Assembly: GCF_021917145.1 (NCBI RefSeq)
Contig: NC_061077.1
Coordinates: forward strand, 7,933,298-7,997,297
Length of the DNA stretch: 64,000 bases
Direction: 5' to 3'
From: Hypomesus transpacificus
Lineage: Eukaryota; Chordata; Actinopteri; Osmeriformes; Osmeridae
Positions 28,995-45,131 of the stretch are shown here, piece after piece. The notes beneath the pieces were generated by a model, which saw nothing but the letters and a program-made list of their open reading frames with translations, was not told the origin of the DNA and searched no databases. The stretch's first letter is position 1; the number at the start of each line of letters is the position of its first letter. The translations under genes and the position numbers were made by a program.

Positions 28995-30820
28995 TTTGGT
29001 AGAGGTCTGAATACATACATGAAGTAAATGTCTTTAGCCATTCTCATTCAAATCAGTTTCTAGAGTGCTTTGTCACAAATAAGGAAGGTGGGTAATAAAA
29101 ACATTAACAGTGCATCAATATTTGGAGTTTGTTATCAGAAAGGCCTTTCAATCACAAAAAATGAACAATCAACTTTAAGTTTCTATGAATAAGGTCGGAA
29201 CGCCATCAAACTTGTAGCGAGATACCTAGTGCAAGCTGCCTATATTAGCAATGTAAGGCAAAATAATAGCTGGCAAATGAAGTTATCTAGGTAACATTAA
29301 CACATCATCAGTCAACTAGTCAGAGCATAATATGTTTGACGAGCAAAAATGCCAGTTACAACAAGCTAGCTACAAATCAGTATCACATCCATCTACGCTA
29401 GTACTACCCCTAGCTAGCTTGTTTCTTTGTTGTATTGGGCAACTGTGGATATCATTTACCAGCAACATCGACAGCAGCTAGCTAACTGGCTAATTTGGAA
29501 AATGCCAACACGTTTATTGGGTCTTAAAGATAGCTAGTTTACATAGTAAGTACAAGATACAATGTCAACGGAATAACATGTTACACCCCCAAATGATTAA
29601 TTGGGAAGCGTTAGCTAGCTAGATATACATTTATTAATCAACTACAGTAACGGGAATGCTAGCTAGCTAACACAGTCGGTTTCTAAACAAAGACACAAAC
29701 CTTGGCTACAATGTACCGATAAAAAAACTTTTTTTATCTTTCTCAAACTGTGCTGGGAGGTTTCAAATGAAGTAAAAAAATACCCCCCTTTGCGTATTAA
29801 CCCTCGACAGTTAACGATTACCTAAATATTTTAGCTTACTAATTAGTGACCTCGCAAAACGATTTCCTGATTCTGCAGCTCCTTTCGTGCCTGTCCGTCT
29901 TCCTCGTTTTTTTGATTGATTTGGAACAAAAGAATCTGCAGTCTCCTCGATCAGACCACGTGGGTTCTGCCTCTTTACATTAATGAGACCTCTGTTACAG
30001 CTACGTTAGCCAAACAAATATGGCTGAAGTTTCACCTAACAAATATACACCTGGGTCTAGATTTAACTCTGATAAAGTCAATAAACCAGCTATCAAAATG
30101 CAACAGCAAAAACTTTGTAGATTTGTATTTTACCTGCGGTGGATGTAAGTCCGGGTTGGTTCCAAAGCCTGAGCTAGGTGCCTGTTTCACAACACCACTG
30201 ACAAAATGGTCTGACGATTTTACATGATTGTGAAGAGCGGTAACGTATAGCCTAAATAACAAACCAACTACAAAACAGAAACTAAAGAAAACTACAACAG
30301 AAGGGCTTTTGCGTCTCTTTAAGTACAACCAACACATTTAATATATCGCCCTCTTGTGCCTGGGATGAAATTTGAAATTTGCTTTGTCCGAGCCCTGCTG
30401 TGAAAATGCTAGTTGAGATGCAATCGCGCTTTGCTAGCCCAAACTCAGTAAGTGCATTTGGACGCAATTAGATTCACTCCATGCCCTATTTTATTGTAGG
30501 CTATTGTTTTAAGATCGTGCTACTAATAACACACTAATTGTGTGTTATTAGCAACTAATAACACACCTACTGGTGTTGCAATGATTTGGATGGACATTTG
30601 TTTAGCAAATATTAGATGCCATAAAATGCATTCTGATTTGTATTATGGTGTTAGTTTGTCAGTGGGTTCCTTTTTCTAAATTTCTCTCCCCGTTATCCCA
30701 GATCAATGTAAACCTTCAGGATTCCCACAGCTCTGATTGGTGGAAGTAGCCCTGTGCTCTAGGATTGGCTGGTGTGTATTATGAGCATTGCGCCTTTCGT
30801 GTGGGCTGTGCTGATGCACT
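28995..30820. promoter_or_regulatory. Divergent RCC2/ARHGEF10L region with TAGCTAGC cluster
   Basis: This stretch separates the RCC2 start (minus) from the ARHGEF10L 5' exon (plus). 29370-29670 is dense in gctagctac, ccctagctagc, cagctagctaac, gttagctagctag and tgctagctagctaac. A minus-strand donor-like CCAAG|GTTTGT at 29701/29700 could end a non-coding RCC2 exon. Two inverted CCAAT boxes (GATTGG at 30735-30740 and 30763-30768) point to the ARHGEF10L promoter. No coding region is recognised here. Confidence 0.5.
30523..30566. repeat. Perfect 12-bp palindrome plus third repeat copy
   Basis: ctaataacacac (30523-30534), loop taatt, then the exact reverse complement gtgtgttattag (30540-30551), then a third direct copy of ctaataacacac (30555-30566). 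It lies about 170-200 bp upstream of the CCAAT boxes of ARHGEF10L. Confidence 0.85.
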
Positions 30821-31159
30821 GCAGGGAGTGAGAGGGAGAAAGAAGAGAGGGAGGAGACAGCGTTAACAAACCTAGAGACAGAGAAGTTTTCGTATAGCAG
30901 GAACTAGTGACAGCCTTTGTGTGTGTTTAGAGCGCTGGGCTACATTATTGTTTGAGAGTAACAACAGAGAAGAATATGTAGTTGGGAGGGAACAGATTGG
31001 GACATGTTCAGGGACACCCTGGGTTTAGAGTGAGTTGATCAGCAATGGGTGCACCCTGGACAAACCGGCTGTGTTAACTACCAGTATAGACAGTGCCTGG
31101 GATTAAAGGATTGAAGGCAGACGTGCATGAGGTGGTAGCTGTCTACCCAGGACCTGGAG
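30820..31159 (+). other. Probable non-coding first exon (5'UTR) of ARHGEF10L
   Basis: A purine-rich leader follows the CCAAT boxes and ends at a good donor (CTGGAG|GTGAGA at 31159/31160), which can pair with the acceptor (ttttttcAG) ending at 33382 ahead of the start-codon exon. The leader contains short upstream frames: 31004-31033 (9 codons), 31045-31077 (10 codons) and 31137-31148 (3 codons). The 5' boundary is a guess. Confidence 0.5.
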
Positions 31160-33382
<2,223 letters not shown>

Positions 33383-33412
33383 GAGAGACTGATGTGATCA
33401 CAGAGGATCAAC

Positions 33413-36400
33413 ATGACGTCACCACACCCACTTATCCCTCAAACCTCAGGTGAGATTGAAGCGGCTCTCTGAATATGTCTATCAAAGAGAAGGGCCGGTA
33501 AAAAAGTATTCTTAGAACTTTGTGTTCTTTGTGTTTTGCATTGTTGCAACAGAATTGATCTTGCGGAATCTTCATGCTGGCAGAGTGTTTCTACTATGTA
33601 ATGGAATAAACGTACTCCACCTCAGTGTGGTCATTGCTTGTATAAATAAATGGTGTCACTGTTGCTATGTGATGTTCTGAAACACAGTGTCTGTGTGTGC
33701 TCTTAGGGTCAAAGGGATCTTAACAGTGATTATGAATATGGTGACAACAACTTCTCCATCTGACCAGGAACTAATAAGGTCGCAGTAACAGTGTGACACA
33801 GCAGTCTAAGCCTTCCCAGGAATCTGCACAATCATCCAACCGACAGTACTCTATCTCTCTGTCTCGTCTGTAAACCACCAAGTATGTCAGCCTTCTGTGA
33901 AACCTTCTATCCAGAGATAAACACAGTCCCAGACAGTGCTGTGATTTGACTCAGATAACTCACAGCCAGCAGGTTAAACTCTTTCTAATCTGCCTGGGCT
34001 GGGGAAAGGGAGAGCATCCTATGGGGGCCTTAGCCTACTGACCATAAGCTGCATCACAAGCACCTTGATACCACTGGACCATATGTGCCTTAGATGCCCT
34101 TGACACAAATCCATCTGTCAAACATGAAGGCAGTTTGACTTGTACCTGCTCACCTAGCTACCTAGAAACATGCAAACCTCTGAAAAAGTAATTCCCTTGT
34201 TGCAGGACTGGAAGGAGAGAGCGTATGTACTGTGGGTAAATGGTAGCATTTGAATGGCTCATTGTCATGTTCACTGTTTTATTTAATGCCTCAAATTGGA
34301 GAAACAAGGAGAAAGAAAATGTTCACACAAACCCTCAACTGTACCTTCAGCTTTAATGATTTTAAAGACATGGTGTCACACTGTCTTTATGAAGCACAAA
34401 ATCACAGCAACATAGTCATTGACCCTATGTAGATTTTGCAGAACAAGAGCTGCATGATTTATATGTCACTAATTCAGAGTTGTAAATGTGTTATTGCTGT
34501 CAGGTGCTGCTGTAATATAAGCGCTAAGAGTCTTGGGTAGATCCAGGGCAAATCCAGGCCTGGTTACTTATAAGCCATATGCTCACCTACTGTATGTTAG
34601 AGCTTAATCCTCCCTTTTAACTGTTCCCCTTAATCACTGTAGCAAGATGCCACTTAATCTGTTTCTATCATTGCAGAGGTGTTCAAGTGTTTTCCCTATC
34701 TAGTCTTCCCCTTCTGTTACTGAAGGTATTCAAGAAGGTTCTCATTTTCCAATGCAACAACCAAAAATCCTACTTTACTGAAAATATGATACACATATTC
34801 TTATTGCTTCTACAAGCAGTGGAGTTTGACTATTAGTTCATGCCACGTCTCTGACATAATTATTTCCTTCTTACTCCCCAGTCTTCACTATCTTCTGTCC
34901 CATAAGACTAACCGTTTCATTTTCTTGCTGAGCCAGTCACAGGTTTTGAACAGAATTGACGTTGGACTATTATCTTGGCGTGTCTAAAAACCGTATATTT
35001 TCCACCATTCTTTGACAGCTAAGACAGCTCTTAATTAGTCTTTGAAGAGACACACCTAGTTACTCATAGCCTCTCCTTTTTCTGCTCATTCATTTTCATA
35101 AATAAAACCAGGAAAAATGAACTCGAGTTAGTTACTATACGGAAATGCATACGCATGCATAGAAAACATGGGATGAATAATGCTACTTTCTCTGTCTTCC
35201 TCTTCTTTGTGTGGCTCTTGAGTGTGTTATGTGTACTGAATCTGTCATCCATGATATCATAATAACGAAATTCAAAGGAGTGCAGTGTCATGTAGTATCT
35301 CCCTTTGATATCACTCATCAATGATAATTCATCGGTGATGAGCCCTGATGGCACACAGGAAGTGTAAAAAGTTTTGATATACAATATTTCTAAATATATA
35401 CATTCAGAACAGCTTGTTGTGGAATATTTATGTCATGTTTAACAGGAATTTTCAAAAAAGCTGGGAAGGATACTGTCTTGTTTGTATTTGGGGATGCACA
35501 GAAACACTAACAACACATGGGGTCATGGCTATGCTTCCTCATTAAGAGAGTCACTTAGAATATACAGAGGGATTTCATATTGATATGAATATGAATCTGT
35601 TTTTCAGTGTCCATAACCAATGCTGCACTTCATCTGGAGGATGAAGAGGAGCAAGGAGAGAGTTTTGAGTTTGATGACAGTGATGAGGAGGTTTGTACAA
35701 CAGTGGACGTTGGGAAGACAAAGGGTTTTGGCGCCGCTGTGCTGGGATCTGCACTAAACTCATGCTCCTACCAGAACAAAACTTGCAAAAGGATTACGAT
35801 GGATCCTGCTTGCTCTGAAGACCCAGTAAACACACACAATAGAACAAATGGATGTCCCTGTACTGGACACGAGGACCCAAGCATTCAGCCACTCCATCAT
35901 TCTAAAGGCTTAGGTGAGACACATGTTGCTAGATGCTAAACAGCATTTTACTGTAATGTTGACCCTGCTGCTTATGATTGTGCTTGATTTAATTCCTTGA
36001 AATCAATTAATTAACAAATTGGTGTGTTTTTCTCCCTACAGATATGGTGGTCAGAGAATCTCCTGAAGGGTAGGATATTTTAGCTTTTTATTGTAAGAAC
36101 TTTTATTTGAGCTTTTAAGTGGTGCTGGAATTCCATAAAGGCTCATGAACTTTGTTTCAGAGGATGACAGCATTAGTTAAACAGTAGTGCATGTTCTCAT
36201 ATACAGGTAGAGGATAGTTGATCATTTACTACCAGGATCGTCTGGTCACTGTTGTGTATGCTGTTGAATTACAAAACCAGAAACACAGTTGTGCGTTGTA
36301 ATGGTCTGGTGTTTTCTAGATGATCTCATCATTCCATCCATAATCCCTGTTTATGCTAACAATGAGGCGGCAGGGTCTCTTTATGTAAACAAATGTGTGG

Positions 36401-39400
36401 TTGATGGCAGATGCAATATGCTTATATGGTATCTGGGCCGCACCATCTAGAAACACTAACGATATCAAAGTGAACATGAAGAGAGATTAATAGGAGTGCA
36501 CGTTTCAGGAACTCGTTTTTGTCAATGTTTCAGACGATCAATCTCCTCTGAGCTGGGAGTGATCGGAGGGTCAGACAACTCCTGGAAGGGAAGCAGCACT
36601 TATGAAGGTAAAGAAGGGGCTGTCTTTTACTCCAGAGGCTCATTGTGCCTTACACATGCACTACTCACTGGTACTCGTAATGATTACTTTCTAATATGTT
36701 TTTGAACTACTAAAGTTCAAAAACCTGCTCTTGTTCTCAGTAGTATTAAAACAGTATGTAATACTCCTTCCTACTGTATCAAGCCTTGTCTCTGTCAATG
36801 GCATTTTTTAGGTTCGAGTTCTGGGACTGAGTACCTCTACACAACTGTTTTAAAAAAGGCTGACCGCTTAGGTGCTCATGCAGGTCTGTTGTCATCGTCA
36901 AAGGTGGTGGGGTCACATACTCACCTTCCTGAACAACCACAATGGTCTGGTCCAGAAACAAACCTCTAGAACCTACTCCTGAGACATTCAATCATCTAAT
37001 TCAACTATAACAGATTAAGCCTTGAACCAATCTGGTTAATTCAGTTCTAATATAAATATCCCTCAACTAGGGACTGGCTGGACCAGGGTTGTTTCTGGAG
37101 TAAGTTAGCACAATCATGGCCTCTTCTTTTGGAGTCTTGCTAGAGTCACGGATTGTGCTAATCAAATTCAGGGCAAAACAAAAATCTAATTCAAATTGAT
37201 TCCAAATTATGCATGGATCAACCAGATTAAGGTATCAAATAAATCTGTGCTGGTTTAAATGACACAAAATCACTGTCACTCATGCATAAATGAGCTACAT
37301 TTGAGCAGATTCCTCTATCACCATAGGCGATGTGCACGTGTGATCTCAGTGAGCGTGGGAGTTAAGGATGAATCAAGCCGCATGTGCGTGGGGTCAGTTG
37401 TATCTTCACAGCAGAACATGTTTATTTGTTCAGTTCAGGCACCATATCAAGCCAAGGAATGGTTCACTGTGGTTTCAGAGCTCACTCTGCGACTGCATAA
37501 AGGTACAACAACTCCTCTAGATTAGTCTTAGCTAGTCTGTATTTGGTCCCCAGTCTATAGCCACCTCCGCCCTAGTCTTCTTTACTCAGTCCCAGTGCAA
37601 ATGTAGATATATATTAGTGTACCAAGTAAACCCACACACACCTCTATATTATCTGTATTATCAGTAGTTGCAAAAGATTAGATGGCAATAGCAACCTTTA
37701 TTAATCTATATTCTAAATATGAATCCCCAAAACTGTATCCCTAACCATTTATATATTTAAAAAAAATCCTAACTTGTGTAGTGAAGATAGAAACAAAACT
37801 GTACCTGTGAATAGAGCAACGTTACAACAATAATACAAGTTTGGCTGTTCTACGGGGGCAGAGAGAGTAGTGTCTGTGTGTATCGATTCACCTTCACTGT
37901 GGTAACAGGAGAGTAATTATTGACTCTGCTATATTGACAAGGCCATGAACCTTATTCATCAGAGACAGAGCAGACATACTGTGTGTACCAGGAATCAGGT
38001 TTTCTCATGACCTTGAGACACAAAGCCCATTTGATGCAACCCCGTTTGGTGGGGGTAGGGAGGCCAGCACTGCTAGCCCCCTTCTTGTTGATGCGACCGA
38101 AATAACTGATTTAGAGAGACGTACACACACACACACACACACTGCTACACACCCCCATCTGGGTCAGATGCTGGCGTAAACAGTTTCTCCCTCTGATATG
38201 TCCTTTATGATGACGAGACAGAAACCCACGCTCAGCAATAAACAGCTGTAACCTTCCCACCAGAGTCTGGCTACATAACCTCAGAGTGGCTACATAGCCT
38301 GATGTAGTTAAGCACAAATTTCTTCTTCATTTTCTGCTGTAGAATCAGATTAATTGCAGTGGACAGAAACCACAGATTCTTTACATGCTGTTCTTCCAAT
38401 GCTTGAAAGTTTTGTTTTTGTTCCTCTACCTTTTGTGTTAGCAGCATAAGCATGCAAAAAGCCCCTTGTTATGCATGAGACAAGTTGAGTTGATGACCTC
38501 AGTTTTAGATTTTTTCCAACTTTTATTTGGCTTGGTTATCTTCTAGGAAAGACTTTTTCCAATTGTGATGCTGGGAGTCAGGGTGATGCAGACAGTATTC
38601 AGGATGTCTCCAGTCCTGACAACGCATGCAGTCCAGACATGGTGTCTAGTCCTGATGCTCTGCACTGTCCAGAGGGAATGGTTGGCACAGACGATGTGGC
38701 CAGTCCTGACCAGATGACCAGTCCAGAGGTCATCTATGACGATGTTCCCTGTGAGAGCCTACTCTCTCCTATAGAAGGTAAGTGCATCATCCTGATTTAA
38801 TGTGTACAGTGACTGAGTGTGTGAGTGAAAGAGTTAAGTGTGGCATTTTCTTTTGCCCTCTTGGCTTCCAGATGACATCTATGAGGATATCCAGAGGCCT
38901 ACAGACCGTCATGGCAGCAACAATGGCTGGAGCTCCAGTGAGTTTGAGAGCTATGATGAGCTATCAGACAGTGAGACCAAACCCCCAGTCCGCAGTAGCA
39001 GTAAGGTAAGGCTCCTTTTATTAAAATCTAAAATTAGTCTGCCACAAGATGGTGCTGTAATCTGGGCACACACTTGGCACATTTACAAGTGAACTGCATC
39101 ATTGTTGAAAAAATACCTCTGTCCCCTAAGGGACAGTCCACATCTGTGCAGTCTTAATGCACTGCCTGGTTTGAGGAAGTGAGCGATGGGTGTTTTGTCG
39201 GTTAAATTAGCTCTTTGCTCTGTCAGCAGTCTCTACTTGGTTCCTTTCTCTTCCTCTCTGGGTATTCCCTGGCCTGTCAGTCCATGTACCAGCTTATTGA
39301 CTCTACTGCTTTTCTTGCTGCTTAGCCTATCTTGGAGGGATTGGACGTTCTTAAGAGACAGGATTCTGACTTTTGTGTGACAAGTTCTTGTTTTTGTCTA

Positions 39401-40369
39401 TTTATGTAAGGTTTTACTCAGTTTTGAATGATATTGTGATTGATATTTTGTAGCTTTTTTATGAGTTAGGAACCAGAGGAAGCAATATATTTTTTATCCA
39501 AAAGGGAGAAGTGTTTAAATACGAAACTGCATTTAGTTGCCAGTGATTTTTCATCCAAGAATTGAACCATAGGTAAAATCTTTATTTTTTCTCTTCAGTT
39601 CTTGGAATGGACTTTATGAGGATACCATTCAATGATTATTTCACCTGCTTCTGCCCTGTTTCTCTGCTTCTTTTCCTTTTTAATCCTTCCATGTATCTGT
39701 CCTGCTGATCTGCTGAACTGTCCGATTCTTTTCGGTGTTTACCTTTGGCATGGCAATGCCTACCCTAGCTGTCTCCCGAACTGCGTGGACTAAAGGAGCG
39801 CTGTGTCAAGACCAAGCGTGACCTGGCTGTGCGCTTAGGGTCTCGTGATGTCACACACATCAAACAGAGCTGTGACATCAAGGTACAGGGACATCAGAGG
39901 ACACACGGGCATTTGCCGAATGACAGGCTGTTCTTTTTTTGACATCCATCAAAGAAACTTTGTCTCTTGTCTTCTGTTTTCTTCTTCCTCTTGTTGTGTT
40001 CTACATGTTTATTAACATTTCCTTACACTCTGTTTCATGGGGGTTCTCTTGTAGGTCCAGAAGCTTATGAAAGCAGCCAGAAATGGCACCAAGGGCGGAC
40101 TAGAAAAGACAAAATTAGCCATGATGCGCAAAGTCTCTTTCCTACAGAAAAAAGAGACCAGCGGTGAGTAACCTATAATATTTGAAACCAATGTTTTGAA
40201 GCAAAGCGTGCATTCAATCCAGTTTCGGTTCACTTAGATTGAGTGATTGATTGATTTCACTCTTCAGGAGACAGTGATGATGATGCTGGTTACCTAGATG
40301 TCACTGTGTCTGAAGTAAAGCACCCACCTCCACAGTTGAGCCCTATGCCTGAGGGTCTTACCACCCAAC

Positions 40370-40409
<40 letters not shown>

Positions 40410-43400
40410 TTTGTGGGACCTCACTATTGACCTTTTAACTCTGCAGAGTTTATTCTGTTTTCCTGGGAGTGCTTATCATGACACGGTTTGTGTCTTGGTG
40501 TAGATTGTGAGACGCCACATCCTCAGTTCCATTATTCAAAGTGAGAGGAGCTACGTAGACTCTCTCAGGAGAATCCTACAGGTGAACAAACATTTTGGAT
40601 TTACATGTTGATGGCATTTTTAAGTCTAGTTAATTGTTTTGTATGGCCTAATTCACAAGAAATGTATGTGTGTCTGATCAGTAAGGTGCACCTATTTGAT
40701 GCCAAAAATATCATTGTACCAATATTATCAATATAGCCTCCATATAGTGTTAGCTTCTGTGAGGAAGCAGGGGTATCTGGGAATTGTCAGATTTAATTAT
40801 CAATCTGTTTTCATAGGAGTACCAGAAGCCCTTGTTGGAGCCAGAGGTCAGGATCCTAAATCCAAAGAAGGTCCCTCCCATATTCTACCGCCTGCGGGAG
40901 ATCCTGCAATGCCACTCCATGTTCCAGATCGCCCTGGCTTCCCGCGTGGCCGAGTGGGAGGACAGTGAGAAGATAGGAGACCTCTTTGTTGCCTCGGTCA
41001 GTCCAACACATGGATCTACTGTAGAAATGTTCTGTGGCCTGTCTCAAAATGTGCAGTCATGTCAAGTAATCTCTGATCTGACATGAGGTCTATATTGTGC
41101 AACTGGATTTTTGGAGTTGAGAAAGTTATAATCTGTCCTTTGTTTTCTCCATAGTTTTCGAAGTCAATGGTATTAGATGTGTACAGTGACTATGTCAACA
41201 ACTTTACCAATGCCATGGCACTTATTAAGAAAGCCTGCATCTCCAAACCAGCATTCCTGGAGTTTCTCAAGGTGAGCTATTCCAATCTATAGGATTATTA
41301 TGCAACTATTGTGTTTTTGCCAGAGAACAAGTATTTAGGCCTATGCAGCATGTCGGCAGATTGTTCTTGAGTCTGATCATTCTTTTAACCCTAACAGAAG
41401 AAACAGTCATCTAGCCCTGACAGAATCACTCTCTATGGCCTGATGGTGAAACCAATACAGCGCTTCCCTCAGTTCATCCTTCTGCTACAGGTAAGCTGTG
41501 AGCACCAAAGCTTGTTTGTTTAAATCAACTGATTACAGTTTGCCTCATGAGTAAACCATTTCTGATTCATTGAAAAAAAGGAACAAAAAAAGACAATGTT
41601 CTGAAAGTAAATATTGTGTCAAGTGTGGCCAGGTAGAAACTCATGAGTGGATCTTATTAGCTGTAAGAGGTGGAATGTTCCACAGAAAATGTCTGTAAGT
41701 TTCCAGCAGGAGGAAGTGAGACGTGATGTTTGAATACGTTTCTGTCTGTTTTGGAAAAGGAAATGTTATCTGTAACTGATAGGACACAATTGTTCTTAAA
41801 AGAAGTATTTCTAAGTGTATAGTAATACATGCCACTCTGCCTCTCTCAACCCCAAATACACCTCTCAGGACATGCTGAAGAACACTCCACCAGCCCATCC
41901 CGACCGCCTGCCCCTGCAACTAGCCCTCACTGAGCTGGAGACCCTTGCTGAGAAGCTCAACGAGCAGAAACGCATGGCCGACCAGGTGGTGGAGATTCAG
42001 CAGCTGGCCCGCAGCATTGGAGACAGGAACCTCAGCAAGGTGACATATATAAACATATAGACCCTATGTCCCTTCTCCCCTATGAGGTCATATTCACTTT
42101 TCTGTATCTTCACCTCCTCCCCTCTCCCTCTCCAGCTGTTGAACTCAGACCAGAGGCAGCTGGTACTGTGTGAGGTGCTCATTGAGACGGTGTACGGGGA
42201 AAAAGGACAGGTCCTCAAGTCTAAGGAGCGCAAAGTCTTCCTTCTCAATGACATGCTAATTTGCGGCAACGTCAACATGAAGTGAGTCTGCCCTGAGCTG
42301 TCCTCTGCTGTAGCATCAGAAACATGAGTCAGAATCTGTGAGAGACCTTTTGTTTCTGTCCCATCCACCTGCTGTAGATCTGAGTGTGGCATTGATAACA
42401 TCATTAATGAGCAAAGGTAATGTTTATCATAAGTTTACGCGTTCAAATGCCAAACTTGCTTTAAGATCAAAGACCTGAAGAAAGGACCTCTTTCTGATTC
42501 CACCCCATTAAATTCAACTTCCCATCTTTGCTCCCAATGAATGTTCTAAGAAACTGGATCAGGATGCCCCCCATGCATTATCATGAGAATGTATGAATAG
42601 TAATGTGCCCCAGAATCAGCAGGGGTCCTCTGTTTAGAGAGGAATTTATCTGATCAGAAGAATCCTAATGACAGAATTCTCCCTGGAGGAAATGTTTATG
42701 TTGATTCTAAGAATCCTGGCCCATTTAGAGAAATTGCACATATTGCACACAAGCATGTATTATTTACAGTTTCAAATGTTTCATCATTTTTGGTGGAAAC
42801 TTCCGTTTCTTAAACCAGTAACAAACAGGATGAAAGAAAATTAACTCACCACTGATAGGTGATCCCATTTCAGAATGGGTCTTGCAGATGTTAATGTAAA
42901 ACTGTGTTTGGCCCACTAGGGGTCCCCCTGATATCAGCAGCCTGGTTCCCATTGGTCCTAAGTACACTGTGAAGTGGAGCGCTCCCCTGCTGCAGGTGCA
43001 GGTTGTGGAGGTGGGACAGGACAGTGTCCAGAACAAGGACGTCCCTGGTGGAGGGAAACGACTCAACTCTGTGTCAAGTGTTCCAGGTAAAGAACTCACC
43101 GTGTGGCTCACCAGGCTACTTTCAGTTTTTATGGTTCATAAAAATCCTAGTCACCTCATGTGTGGCTGTCATTTCATCCCATCTCAAGTAAAAGGCCTGC
43201 GGACTTTTACAAAGGCATTGAATAAAGTAATTGCCAAGGGAACAAAGAAACTGCCTTTTAAGGAAAATCTATGTTTTACATTTTCTGATACACAGACATA
43301 AACAAAACCAGGGCTTGGAGCCAAAAGGGTGTCAGTGAAATGTTGGGTAAATATGAATATTACAGGTCAAATGAAAGCTCTCAGCGAGATCTTTTCAGTA

Positions 43401-45055
43401 ACAAAAGGACACAGCTGAATGATGACCCATAAATGACAAAAAAACTGAAAGGCATAACAGTAAATGTGGGTCTGTGGGTAACATTTGTTTAGGCTCTAAA
43501 AGGGGTGTAACCCACTTCCACCCCTTTGGCTCCAACCTCCTCAGAAATACAATGGCAGATACACAACAGTTATTCAGCTATATCCAGGTACCTTGAATCA
43601 AACAAACCAACTGGTTAAGAAGAACTCCGATTTTAATTGACCAATAACAGCTACCTCAGTTAGTCAACCAAACACCGGTCAAAAATATGTTGGAACACAC
43701 ATACACAGACAAACACTCCCACACACACCACACGTTTTGTCAACTCATACCAAGCTGTCGAAAGAAATAGACTGAGATTGTGTCTCTCTGGGCCCTTGTC
43801 CAAATCCATACCCATATTCCCCAGCTTGAAAAGAACAGACTCATTTCAAAATCTCCAGGGCTTCAATGCCCTAATTGAAAGTTAAAAGAGGCAGCATATT
43901 GGCTTTGTGGAATATTTCAGCTGTTCTCCCCTGTGTTTCTCACTGCATAGGCATAAACATCTAAGCATTATAAAAGAAATAGAAAATTCCTTGTTAAAAA
44001 TTACAAATCAAACCGTTTTAGTGAAGAGCCTTAACTTGACGGTTTGTAACTGTATATAAAAAACCATTACATCTAGAAAACAGTTTTCTAGTACCATACA
44101 TACATACCGCAATAGAGACAATGTTCCAAACAGCTTAATTTGTTTACTATAAATGGGAATACTCTGATGAAGATCTTCCAAAGAAAATGTTTTGGATACA
44201 TTTGCTGTTACTGAGGGACGGGAGGGATGATGATGATGATGATAATGAAGCTACCAACATGTGTGTTCCAGGTAAACTGATCCTGGGTCCTCCCAGGTTG
44301 TACCAGGACCTGGAGGAGCTGCAGCATGACCTGGATGTGGTGGAACAGGTCACTCTAATGGTGGGAACTCTACATGGGGAATACCAGGTATGTCAGGGAC
44401 ATACCAGGGAGTCAGGTGGCTGAGCGGTTAGGGAATCAGGCTAGTAATCTGAAGGTCGTGCCAAATGACGTTGTGTCCTTAGGCAAGGCACTTCACCCTA
44501 CTTGCCTCGGGGGAATGTCCCTGTACTTACTGTAAGTCACTCTGGATAAGAGCGTCTGCTAAAAGACTAAATGTAAATGTTCACAGCACTCACCAGACCC
44601 TCACAGGATCTCTCCTCATACAGTAAAAGTTATTTTGTGTCTAAGATTATAAACATCCACAACATCATTTGTCCACAAGTACATGGAGAATGAATCACTG
44701 CATCCTCCTTCACTTGATCTACCCATTATGTTCCCCTCCTTTTCCCATCCCTTCTTTCCTTTCTTTTTCTCCCTCCAGAACCTGAACACAACAGTGGGCC
44801 AGGACTGGTGTTTGGCTCTCCAGAGACTCATCCGTATCAAAGAGGAGGAGATCCAGTGTGCGAACAAATGCCGCCTGCGGCTGTCAGTGCCAGGCAAGCC
44901 AGACAAGTGAGTGCCCAGAAGGTCAGCTGGGGTTTAAGAGTCTTGGCTGGACTCTTTAACCCTTTACTGTATTCCTAAGTTATTGGACCAATGAGTAGTA
45001 GTGGTTTTTAGTGAAACATCCTAACTAGGTCTGTGTGTGTGTGTGTGTGTGTGTG

Positions 45056-45131
<76 letters not shown>

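Noticed and set aside
33414-33421. TGACGTCA CRE palindrome over the ARHGEF10L start codon
   Set aside because: It is formed by coding bases for MTS in the start-codon exon, more than 2 kb from the likely promoter. Treated as coincidence.
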